Below, piece after piece: positions 24,809 to 37,100 of a DNA stretch of 64,000 nucleotides; positions within the stretch are counted from its first letter, which is position 1, and each line of letters begins with the position of its first letter. The stretch covers positions 460,507 through 524,506 of the forward strand of contig VZRR01002165.1 of assembly GCA_013398015.1 (NCBI GenBank), read 5' to 3'. This DNA is from Oreocharis arfaki (Eukaryota > Chordata > Aves > Passeriformes > Paramythiidae). The notes under the pieces were generated by a model, which made no database searches, was not told the DNA's origin, and saw only the letters and a list, made by a program, of their open reading frames with translations. Both the position numbers and the translations under genes were made by a program.

Positions 24809-27800
24809 TCTGTTCCACAAGGCCTTATTGAAGAGATGTGATTGGAAAAATGCTCCAGGCCAGTCTCAAGAAAGTGGTTTCAGAGACTGGAAAAGGAAAA
24901 CAGTAGTGGGAGTAAATTAACATTTTTTATATGTTAATAAATGCAAATAAAATACCTTCTAATAAGCAAAAATCTATGTAAAGCTCCCCAAAGGACTTAT
25001 GGCCGTATTTTGAGACACACACTCAGGCGTAGCCCACAGAACTCAGAAGGCCCCTGCAGGAGATATTCAGGAGAATATTTCATGTCAAAAGGAAAAGCTG
25101 GCCGAGATGCACTGGGTAGGGCTTTTACAGGGAGACAGCTACAGTTTAGGGGAAGATGCTCTATTTTAAAGCTTGGAAATTTTAATATAGGAGTTGAAAT
25201 TCTTTCCAAAATCTTTTCCTTCATCACTGCAGAGACATTTGCTGAAAGCAGACAAATACATGATTAAGTAACAGGAAAACAAGCTGGATGACAAGTAATG
25301 CACTTTGATAAGTGAGTGTGTCAGAAGAAATCACTGTGCATAAAGCTATGGCAGAGCTGTGTTGGGTCTTCACTAAGATCCTGTTTCTTTAAGAATTAGA
25401 CTCCGTGATAATTAGAGATTTGCAACACTGGTGTCTCTTACATGGAAGCTATTCTGTGATAAATGCACCTGATGTTGGTGTGCTTGTCTATGTGCATGAA
25501 GCAGAAAATAATTATGCTGGTTTGAAATGTCCTTTCAGTGGCTTAATGACATTCAGAAATGGTTGTTGATCTGATGTTGCTTTAAAAGGTAAAAGAAAAA
25601 TAAATATTATTGACCCAATAAATATAATTCTTTCAAGAAATATTCCCACTCTAGACTAGACATCACTTAGTCATCCTTTTGTCCCTTTCTCCCACCATAT
25701 GCTTAAAAATGTCACAATGCTCTGTTTCCTGAAGTTTTCCAATTAGTTCCTTTACATTCTAGATGCGGAACAACATCTGTTCCTCTTATTTCTTCTTTCA
25801 TCTCAAGAAATACGTTTGGTTTACAACCATAGAATTAAATCTGCTCTTACCTCTGCAAGCATCACTCACACAATCCTTTGATGTCAAACCAGTGGCTCTC
25901 ATATCCGACTGCAAAGCTAGAAGATGGATTGACTTTTTAAAATTTCTTAGCCAATACTATTTTTTTTCTTTTTATTTATTTTTTTTCATGTAATTATAGA
26001 GACCGGGTGTTCAACTGACATAAACCTACCCCATTCCATTCTTCTTCCATGTTTCTTCATTGTTTTACACCTAATGAAGATTTAGCCCTGCTGTTCTGCA
26101 AGAACAAAAGCTAATGTGATTCTGTTTGTTAACCTGCTTGAGCATGCAGCAGCAGTACTGATGGTATTAGCAGAAATGAGCACACCTTGGGAATAGCAGT
26201 TTTTACTTTTTTACTTTTACTTTCCCAGCTGGGAAAACTCAGTTTGTTTTTATTAAACTTCTAAAAGTTCTGTGATTGTAAGGAGTGCTTAGGGGTCTGA
26301 TAACACACACAGTGCAAACAGTAGGTTATGTAGCGCAGGGGAGTAAATACACAAACACCAAAACACACAAAAAGGGTGAAAAGCAGTCTGCCAGAACAAG
26401 TATTATGACACCAAAGCTATGGGGAACCCCATATTTTGTACCCAGCTAAGAAGAGTTACATGGATAAAGGACACCTTCACGAAACACAGTGAGATAATCC
26501 TCTAGTATAAGTAACCAGTTACCATCTGGCCATTGTCTCTGCCTGAGGCTTGTTTTTGTTAGGATTTCTACAATTTCTGTAAACTGTCTTAGAAAATATT
26601 CTTCTTTACCAAATATTTTTTTGCATATTTGTGTTTTGAGCTGGGCAGGTCAACTCCACATGGTGCTTGTTGAGGTCTTCCAGACATCTCCGGAATACTG
26701 TGGGCAGTGACAATTTTTCAAGACATCCAAGCATCCAGAAGCTTGCCAAAAGTAGTCTCCTCATGTAGCAGTAGGTGTTGCAAAGCTGGGGAGACACATC
26801 TGGGTGCCTGTGTGATCTACAGGTCCCACAGAAATAGAAGTCAACTTAAAGAGAGTCAATCCTTTTCTTGCTGCTGTGGCCAACTCACACGATCTTTAAT
26901 GTGCTCTTCAGACAAGGGAGTGATGCTTTTCCATGGACAAATGGATGAAAAGTTTCTCTTTTAGGATGCCATGAGCTGAGGTGTGGTGGCTGAAATGTGC
27001 ATTATCTACTATTTAATGCCTCCCAAGTTCAACATGAGAGAGGTAACAGAGAAAAAACCTGCATTTACAAATATCAACATTAATTTCTAAAGCTTCGTTA
27101 AATGTACATTTTATCTAAATATCTATCACTATTGCTACCATAAGTTTTATCTTTATACTTATCAGCTTGTGGGAAAATACATTTCTCAGATGGAAGCAAA
27201 GTCAGTAGAAGTTCATTTTGGTGACAGACTTATTTTTCTATTTTGAAAAACTCAATTGTCTTTCCTCTACTATAGTTGTCAAAGCATTTTATTTTCATTT
27301 AAGTCCCTGTCTTAAAAAAGCTGAATTGGTAACTTGCTACAACTATTAAGAAAAACAAGGCTATTATTCCCCTACTTAACATTCTCCACAAATTTTTTTG
27401 AAATATTTTCATGACCAGGATTGATGAAATTTAAACACCATCTTTCTTGTGGTCTTTCATGTGGAGAACTGTGGTCTCTCTTTGATGATAAAGAAGTTAA
27501 ATGAGCTGAATTTAAAGCAGGCTCAGCTCTGGCCATGACTTCCTGTAATTGTTTTCAAACACCTTGATTTAAGATAACTTGCCTGAGAGCAGCACAATAT
27601 AAATGGCATTACTTTACTTTTTAATAGTAAGTTCACTTTATCTTATGACTATCTGAAAAAGCTAGATATGGTTTTATATGATCACTGAAATACAAGTGCT
27701 TAGGTGAAAGACCATAAACATGAGCAAATGTCTGGTGTCGGGCACAGAGCTCTACTGAGACTGGGCAGTTTCCACTGCACTGCCAGATCTCTCATTCTCT

Positions 27801-27854
27801 ATTGCTTTTGCTCGGTGCCGAGATTGTAATGTTGTTTATTTCTTAATTTTGCAG
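24809..27854. other. Unique non-coding sequence
   Basis: No repeat family or gene was recognised. A 108-codon frame (24941-25267) and its opposite-strand shadow lack domains. A T-rich patch lies at 25960-25990. Confidence 0.45.
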
Positions 27855-27927
27855 AATGTAGCCAGGATTTTTAAAAGATTTCAAGAAACAAGAAATAAAT
27901 TGATCATATTAATTTCTGGGGCAGAAG
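27855..27927 (+). other. Candidate exon (unconfirmed)
   Basis: A long pyrimidine-rich acceptor (TTTATTTCTTAATTTTGCAG) precedes a 73-nt stretch open in only one frame. That frame has 24 codons, beginning NVARIFKRF and ending ILISGAE. It is followed by the donor AAG/GTAAAT. The other two frames stop early. The peptide is mixed in composition and not low-complexity, but I do not recognise it. Splice-site pairs like this are frequent by chance in introns, so this is only the best-looking of several candidates. It could be an exon of an unseen host gene, a lncRNA exon or a decoy. Confidence 0.17.
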
Positions 27928-28396
27928 GTAAATAATAACTAACTTTCGTAGTGACTTAAAAGTTATGTTCTGCAGAGTCCATTAGAAAAGGTTCTAACAG
28001 AGACAGCTAGGTCAGCTCTAGATTGTGGTCTGAGATTCTGTCAGGAAAACAGACTTGGATTTGGGATGTCTTGGAAAGTTGTAAATTCATGAGGAATATT
28101 TGCTCTGTCAGACTTGTTTGGAAGGAACTTGTCACTTGTCAGTTATGCCAGCTTCTGCAAGGCTCCAGCTGCACGGGGACAAGGAGAATCTGCCCCATTC
28201 TCCACTGCTCCTTCAGAGCAGTTTCATGTGCCTCCTGGGACACACTACAGCTCCCACAGATGGTTATTCCTTAACTCAGAGATTCTGCCACATGTTCATC
28301 TGAGTTGTATAGGTCCAGTGGTCCAATGGAAAAAGTCCATTGGAATACAGATCTAAATCCTTCTCTTTCTATTCTTGAATGATCTAAGAGTTAAAG

Positions 28397-28521
28397 AAGC
28401 CTTTGGACAACACTCTCAACGCACATGGTGTGACTCTTGGGGATGTCCTGGGCTGGGCTAAGAGTTGGACTCCATGATCCTTGTGGGTCCCTTCCAGCTC
28501 AGCTGATTCTGTGATTCTGTG
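28397..28521 (+). repeat. CR1 LINE 3' end with intact tail
   Basis: Plus-strand CR1 terminal segment. It contains AGTTGGACTCCATGATCCTT and GGGTCCCTTCCAGCTCAG, and ends in two copies of the terminal octamer repeat (GATTCTGTGATTCTGTGA, 28504-28521). The tail shows that the true 3' end is preserved. The element is truncated at the 5' side after only about 125 bp. No coding sequence remains. Confidence 0.92.
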
Positions 28522-31500
28522 AGGATGCAGCCCAGGAGGATTCCGTTCATGGCTAGTCCTTGTCAAGCTCTGGCTTGCGCAAAAGAGAATACCAACAGGG
28601 AGAAAACTTGGAATTTTTGCATCAAAATTTTGTTGGTTTTGGCTACAAAATAGGAACAACTTAATCTGAAATTTGTTTGGACATAGCAGTATGTGGCTAA
28701 AATGATGATAATCAGTAAAGAGAACGTACAGACTAGTGCAAAACCAAGAAAAAACACATGTTCTAATGATGCTAGTTACCAAGTTTTGCTATAGCCTGAT
28801 AACAGCTGCTTGTTAATATGAGAGTTTCTTTCATGATATTGGGAATCTAATAAATTCTGAGGTACCAGTTCTTCATTTTTCTTAGTGTAGGTGAGTTTAA
28901 GTGCAGAATCTCTTTTATTTGAAGCCTCATGAAAGAGGAAATTGCAAGATTGGCACTAATGTTTGCCGACTTCGTGCTCTTATGGCACAAGCTCCGCGGT
29001 ACTTTAAGAGATGAGCATTCAGAGGTATTCAGAAGTCTGTGTCTCTTGTTAACAGTTTCACTGTTGGCATTTTTAAATGTATTTTAGAGAATTCTACCAC
29101 TTCGGCAAATCAGACATTTCAAGCGATGTTTTAGAGCACCATTAGAAAGAATTTTCATTAAACAAAAAACCTAATCAGGAACAGAGTTTCTGTTTTACTT
29201 TTACATTCTGAAGTTTGTGAACAATTATAACATCTGAAAAGGTTAAGTTGGTCTTCAATGCAGGACTGGTTTTGAGGTTCACTAATCTGAATAATGAGTA
29301 ACACTAATTATTAATTATTGCCATCAGGAAAATGTTGTCTTGCAGTATTTAACAACAGAAAATAAAGTCAGGGACAGTTTACATGGAAAAAAACAAAGCT
29401 ACAGCTGTGTCAAAATTATTAATAGAGTTACACACACCTCCATGCATCTGGTTCAGGTAAAACAGTGGCAGGATGAATAATTGAGGTTTTGTCTGCCATA
29501 AAAGTTCAATATGCTTAAAGTGCTGACTCTTCATGATCCTGCAAACATCACATTTCCTCTTAGGTGATGTAATTTGTCATTAAATAAAAAAAAAAAAGAA
29601 ACACAAAGATCTTAAAAGATGTCTAATATTTTTCCTATTCTAGGTCTGATGCATGCACAGAATTGAGAAAATTATCATTTTTGTTTTGAGTAGAATGCCA
29701 ACAATTTTTAAACAAATAAAGACTAACAAAAAAATTGTAATATTTCCAACCACTCTTTGGATCTTTTTTTGCTTAGTGACAGTACGAAACAGTAGCAATC
29801 TTGGCTTTTCTTGTTGACTGAGGTTTATTTATGACATATGCTTGGGTGCTGGTTATTTCCATCTCTACACACTTTGTCCTTCAGCATTGTATACATCTTA
29901 AAATTTGCAACCATGTTTCCTCAAGGTATAAATCAGAACAGGAGACTGTTTTTTGTGAATTTAACTAACCTGAGAACTCACACACTGAATTACTTCTTCT
30001 TGAGCTGGTATTCATGGGGTTTTTAAAAATATATTCAAAAGGGAACATTCTTTAATTTGTTGTGGAGTAACAAATGTGTTTATTTACTTACCACAATATG
30101 ACCCACTGACTCTGAAAGTCTTCTAAAGATCAACAAAAATTTATTTTTGTTGTTGCTGAAATCCTAATAATTATTTTCATAGATTCTTGAGAGGTTACAA
30201 GAACAGGATCTATCTAAGAGTCTCAGTCACTGTGTTCTTTTAAACTGTTTTCTTTGTTAAACTTGGGGGTTTTTTTTGTTGTTTTTTTTTGTCTTATTTC
30301 CTTTACTCCTTCTTATTTTAAATTTTTTTATAACAACCATTTCTACTACATGCTGGCATTGCTCTCATAGGCGGTTAAGCCTTCAAAGTGTGATTTTGCT
30401 CTTGGAAGAGCTTTCTGACACTTGCAGGTTGGAATGCTGAGCTGTTTTTGATGCTGAGAATGTTCTGAAAAGCAATCACAAGGAAAGTATTTGCCAAATG
30501 TTGTGTTGGAACTACAAATCCTAAAGCACCTTGTGCCTGTGAGAACACTGCCAAAACCTTTCTGATTAATTTGCTGAAGCATTTTGTTCCTGCTATCTCA
30601 GCAAATATTTACCTTGCAGAAGTCCCTGGTGTTCTGGCACGGCTGTTGGGGATCTCTATGAAGTTTGAGTGTGTTTCCCCTTTTGCTTCTGCAAATGCTG
30701 CAGAGTAAGCAGACACTTAGATGCCATAGGACCATGTATTTTTTAAAGTTTTTCTTTGTTTCTCCAAGTTTTGTAAGGCCTGCTGTTTAGGTCTTGTACA
30801 AACCAGTTTCAGGCTCAGTTTTGCAATAGCAGAGAAGCTGAATTCCTGATTCAGCTTGGCTCCATACCTGCAGAGTGGTGGTATCCTGGAAACTGCTGAT
30901 AAAGGTTAGCCATTTTCAGTAGTGGTACCTAGGAACATGTTATTAATTATTGGTTTGCCCTTTCTTCTGAGAAAGCTTGCTTATCTCTTGTTCTCACCTT
31001 CCAAAAGAATAGCCTGCATGGGGAAATCAAATTGTCTAACAGCTAGCTCTTCCATGGTATAAACCAATTACCATTGTAATTGATTTCTTGAATTGTCTTA
31101 AACAGTTTGGTGTACTCAGGTACACATTGTGTGCAGGGCTTGGCACAGCTGTGTGATCAGCATTCTCAGCATGGTGAGCTGGATTCAATTCCCTGGCATT
31201 ATATTTCCATTGGATTCTGTGTCCCCACTGCCCTGAGGGCTCAATTCCATAGTGATGCTCTTTTGAGACACTTGTCCTGATGCACAAACCACTGGTTATT
31301 AATGTCACTCTGCCATAGGAGCCACTGGATGAGTAGCATGGCAGTATCTTTCTTCCCAAGGAACATTGGGAACTTGATTGTTATGAACCAGGAATGACAT
31401 AACAGCCAGGCAAGTTCCTTTTATGATTTCACTTTAGATTTTGGAAAACAAATTAAAAATTCATATTGTGATATAAAGGAATTATCACAAATTGTCCTTA

Positions 31501-34097
31501 AAAATGCCTCAGCAAAAAAAAACCAACTTGTTTTTTCTTACACCTTCAAAAATATTTTTAATAGGAGGGGAACAATTTTTAAAATCAATATTTCTTATAT
31601 TGGCCAGGCAATCTCAGAAGACCTTACCAATGCAATGCATTTCTTTTATTATCAAAATCTGGACACTTATTAAGCTTGTAGTTTGAAAGGGACAAAGAAC
31701 TTCAGAATGTGATTCCACATGTACCTCTTACAAAAATATCTGCCTTTGGTTTCTCAAATCCGTGCTATATTTAGGGTATTTTATTAACGTGCAGATGTAA
31801 TAAATATTATATGTAAAACTGCAAAAATTAGTTTTCATTGATATTATTGCCTAATTTTGTGTTCCTTTCCTTAATAGTGAAAAAGGGTTTTTTGTGTTGT
31901 TTTATTATCTTTATGCTGAGTAGACTTTCTGCTGAGCTTAAGGGCAGCTGTGTGTTTGGTCCATGCAGCACAGTTTCAGGATGTATAAAGTACTAGGTGT
32001 GAGCATTGCCAGAATGTAAGTACAACTAAACAGTGTGGATGTTATTTTCTCACTCATTGAAAACAAATTTTTTAGAACTGCATTTGTGACTGTGTTTGTG
32101 TGAGCATAAATTCAAATCCACATGTCCTAGTTACAATCCAGTTACAAGAGTGGAATTCTGAGGGATTCAGCTCCTTGGCACAGCAGCCTACACGTGAGAT
32201 GTGGAGCACTCTGACCACAGTAGTGATAAAACCAAACTCTGAAAGGAGATCACAGACAAAAACATCTCAGTCCTTTGATATTTTTACTAGGTTGTTCAGT
32301 AGTATGCATACCTTAAGTAATACAATTATCTTCTCAGTTTCTTCTTGCTAAGACATCATTTTGTCCTAATTACAGGCTGGGATTGGGACTCTCAGCTGTG
32401 ATTGAGATACAACTCTGAGATTAATTTTATATCATGACTTTTAATCTTTTTTCAGTGTGGTCAACATGCAAAAAAAAATTCTCATTACTGCCAACCAGCA
32501 AAATACCACAATGTGAGTACAGTTTCAATACTTAGGGGTCTTTCAAACTATGGTTAATAAGTATTGTGGAAAGACCCTTAGCAGCACTTTTTCTGAGTTT
32601 AGTTACTGCTCCATTTTCGAGCAGACTGGAAAGAGTTGTGGTACTGTTGATTCTTTATGATTTCTCAAATTCATACAAAATGGAAGAACTCGGTTTCGAT
32701 TTTCCTACAGTTTTGCAGAGATAAGACTTTTCTTGCCTGTGTGCTGGATGCACAAGTGATCCATGATGTAAATACAAGCTTTTTCTCAACCCATATGGAA
32801 ATGAAACACCGAGTCCTGTGTGTTAAGCACTAGAGAGAAAAGCCTGCTTGGACATTTCCTCAAGAAAATGATAATAGCCTTCAAACTGTAACAGCTCAGA
32901 CAGGGTGTCCATTAAGCTTAAAATGACTCATTTGGTATGTTTTTTTAAGTTTTATGTCCTAAGGAATTTGAAGGGTTGACAGATTTATAAAGTGCCGGGA
33001 TGCAACTAATGCCACAAATTTGTTCAAATCCTAGCAAACCCATGCTTGAATATGGCAGCAAGTCAAAGGGATAGAAAATTCTGGTAATATTTATTATTTG
33101 TGTTACAGGAGTGCCTAGAGGCTCTGATTGGGAATGGCATCCTTTATGCTGGAGGCTGTGCATATCTGCATGAAGCTAATCTCTGCTTGAAAGAGCATAC
33201 AGTGTGAGGCAACAAATAAAATAAATAGAAACAAGGGCAAAGAGATTTAAAGGATTAGGAACTGGGAAACAATAAGTACATGTGTCTGTACAGGATCTCT
33301 GTACAGTTACTCTTATTTTTTTTAAATCATAATCGTACCAAAGCAACATGCTGTGGGAAAAAAAGATTGTTTCTGAACCAGCATGCATGTAAGAAATAAT
33401 TTAACTCTTTGTTCTGCTACAGTCTCACTGTTATACTTTGGAAGATAGAGAATTTGAATTGTAATAGGAAGAAAATATAGATAACTATCCCATGAGAAGT
33501 AAAAATTACTTTCAGAATGTCACATTCTTCAGAGTTGGATAGTAAAGAATTATAGAAACTTTGATGTAGTTGCTATGAGTAATAAGTTTATTTAACTTCG
33601 AATCAGCCTTCAGTGGATGAATTGAAAAGTATGGTGCATGATGGGATTAGCAAAACTGGATTTGAAAATGAAATTCCACTCACTGTGAGAGAGAAGTTAT
33701 AGGAAAAGAAAGAAATGAAAAATAGAAGCGATTGGAAGACCCATAATATAATGTTAATTTAAAGTGTGGTGAGTGGAAATGAAATGCATTCAATCTGAAT
33801 TTTCTGAGTTTATGCAGTTCCCGTTTAACAAAAGGAGAGCTCTGTACCTCCAGTAATAATGATTTCTACTGATTGAAAGATACCAGAGCTCTTCTCAATA
33901 TAAAAAATATGTTGAGATCAGACAACAGTGAAGGGATACAGTAATTGACTCGTAAGGAAAAAGTAATTAGTCATTTACAGAGACAGGATACTATAATATA
34001 TGATGAAAATATGCTAAAATCAATGGGAATTTTTAATTCAAAAAAATGTGTATTTATAATTGCTTTCAATGGGGAAGTGAGTTTATTCATATGTATG
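28522..34097. other. Unique non-coding sequence
   Basis: No gene or repeat family was recognised. It contains A runs near 29586-29597, a T-rich patch at about 30269-30290, a candidate exon at 32456-32512 and, just after it, two crossing inverted repeats at 32526-32577. The 107-codon minus frame at 31036-31359 has a faint B-box-like GAATTGAATCC but no matching A box. Confidence 0.42.
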
Positions 34098-34145
34098 CAT
34101 CTATCTGTCTGTCTGTCTGTCTGTCCATCCATCCAACTATCCATA
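34098..34145 (+). repeat. Tetranucleotide microsatellite (CTGT)n(CCAT)n
   Basis: CTAT, then about five CTGT units, then CCAT units with one interruption (CCAACTATCCAT). It is a compound microsatellite and likely length-polymorphic. Confidence 0.93.
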
Positions 34146-37100
34146 TAGGAAAGTTAAATTCAAGAATATCACCTCAGCTGATAAAAATAACCATTGGGAA
34201 TACCTGTCAGGCAGACAAATGTTTCTGCTGAAGAGGCCAAAAATATTTCCCCACAACACTCTTTGCTGGGAGGAGTAACGAGGCAGTAAAACACGGTATA
34301 AACCAGAAAATCACAGCACTCTTTTAATAGAAATTTTACTCTCATTTCAGGGTTCAAGGAGTTCTAAAGAGAAATATAGCTTCAGAAACCCATGAAAAAC
34401 GTTAGAAAAGAATTAAATAACTTCTTAACTTTCTGTAGCATAGGATTAAACACCAGATTCCTGACATAGTTATGCTGTGATAGATGTGGGAAACTGTAAT
34501 TTCTCCCATTGAGTTTATAAAGCAGGCCTTTGTGGAATAATCTAAATGGTTTGTCCTGTATCTGAGGGAGAGACAGAGGCTCCAAATGCCTAAAGTTTAC
34601 CCTTCCTTGATAGCCAGAATAGATGTCTGGTTTCATTTATGGGCAACTGCCTGAGTTTGAAAAATCAGATCTCTCCAAAAGGCAATTACATTCCTAAATC
34701 AACTAGTTGATATTGCTGGAATGAAGGGCTGAATCAAAGTGTAAGTGTGTGATTTTTTTTTAAATCAAGTGCGGTGATTTCTAGTTCACATTTTGTAACA
34801 GACCGGCACCGGGATTTTATCTTTACCTGCTACCCAAAGTCAGAATTAATGTTAACCTTTATCTACTACTTAATTTAGGTAATATGAGGTAGGAGTTATT
34901 TCAAAATGATAATCATGCCTTGAAAGTGTTTGGGATTTCCCCCCATTTAATAGTGAGGCAATACTCCAACGTATTTACATGTATTTGTATATATTTTCCC
35001 AATAGTTTTAATCAAGGGCTGCTGTGGATATTTCATAAAGCAAACAGCAGTACTGAAGAGGATATTTCATAGAAACTCTCTTCCTTCCCTCTTCTCTCCC
35101 TGAGTAGATAAACAGCCATGTGGTTGCACTAAATGTCAGTGGGAGTTTCATAACATATTCCCTCTCAGTGTCTTTTGAAGAATATTACCAGTTCCCAAGG
35201 TACTCCAAAATCACTACAATTTATAAACTCATTGCTGAAACTTTGGATTTTTGTAGTTTGGAGAAGTAAAAATTCAATGAGTTCACCTAAAATCCTTTTG
35301 TGTTGTCATCACAATGCAATGGGAAATGTGACCTGCTGGGAAGGATTGTGCACCTGCACTCCTACTACACTGCAAGGACAGATCGCTGCTGAAGCACTTT
35401 CTTACTTGAGGGATCAGGAAACATGTGATTAAACTCTCCTGGCTGGAGTTTGAGGGTTTGTGTATTGGTGGAAATTAACACACAATAAGATCATACAAAT
35501 TTACACGAAGCTTTACTGTGTACTATCTTCCTAAACTCCCAAATCTTCAGATGCTAACTTGGTCCTAACTCATGAGGTTCAGAGATTAATTTCCCCCACC
35601 AAAGCCCCATGTGACCAATTGGATCTCTCTTTACTGAAGACTTTGTTACACTTCTCTGTATTTTTGGCAAGCAGATGTCCCAGATGATGCTACAGATGAT
35701 TTAATAACTTTAGCAAGGTGTTTGCCCTTCAGACAAATCTAGTTCTTACTCTGATCCAAGTATGAGTTTTTATTTGTGAGGGCCCTCTGTGAGCTGAAAC
35801 ACACTCTGGTCACTTCCCAAATCATTTCTGTTACTGAGACAGAGAGTGACATTCACATCTTCCCATGACTTGGCTCTTTAGTGTGGAGATGGGTCATTTT
35901 TCTTCCTCTGGCTAGATTACGTTAATGAATTTTCTAAACATGGCCCTCTCTGTGACCATCTGCACCCTGGAGGCACTTGGAGTGGCTGCAGTGGCCTATT
36001 ACTGAGAGGATGCAGAAAATCACATTGGAGTGCTTGGGCTGAAGCTGAAAACCCATGCCACTTTCCTGTTTTATTTATGCTCCTTCATTGCAGGGTGAGG
36101 ATTAGTTTGCATTTGCCACTTCCTTCAGCTGCACATGGAAATAGCAAACAGTTTTTATCTCATGCACAAGGCAACAACTTGGTGTGTGACTGACCCACAG
36201 CTTCAGAGCAGTAGCAGGTCTTTTTATGGAATATCATCATTATCCTCCTTCCATAAATATATGCCCACCAGAACCATCATGTTCTGATCTTTGCTTCTTA
36301 AATTTCAAAACGGAAAACAGTGGGTTTGTTAGGGGTATTTTTTTGGATTTGTTCCTTGTGGGAATATAGCAAATGGAAGAGAGGAGATTTCTGTCTTTGT
36401 CTCTTGTACTACCACGCTGTAATACACAGAAGAACAGAGTGGAAACAGGTTTTTGAACTTCCTTTGCCCCTGGCAATTGGGCAACAAGTGCCTGGTCCTC
36501 TCACATTATAAAGGGCAAGGCATCATATTCTGTGATGCTCCTCTGAGTAACAAGGAGGGAAATGACTCATCAGAAGTGGACCCAGAAATGCGCTGTGCCA
36601 GAGCCCTGGGAAATAAAAACACCATGATATACCTTAGATAAACATACAGTCCATAACAGACCATTATCTAAACCACATAATAAAGGGTGATAAAATTATG
36701 ACCTTCAGCTCCTACCACAGTCTTCTACATCTCCAGCTAAATGAACAGCAATTTCATTTGAAAACCATTGGATTAGCAATTCAGATTATACTTTGCACCG
36801 AAGGAAAACACTGGCATTTAGACATATCTAGTAACAGGCAGTAGAACTACCTTAGGTTCTACAAATAAATTGCAGACATATATAATTAATATCATTTATA
36901 TCTATAACATTTCCCTTTTAGAAGGATATTGCTTTGATTTACTGACTCTGTAACACTGTTCTGGACATCGGAAATAGGACTGACCCCTCAGGTCACCCAA
37001 GTCCTCCACTCTGCTGGAGCAGGTTTTATAGCAGGATCCCTTCCCACATCACTGAACTGCAGCCACTTCCGCTGTCACTGGGCAATTAATCTGCCATACA

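Noticed and set aside
31036..31359. Possible tRNA-derived SINE, minus strand
   Set aside because: Only a weak B-box-like GAATTGAATCC is present; there is no A box at the right distance and no tail repeat.
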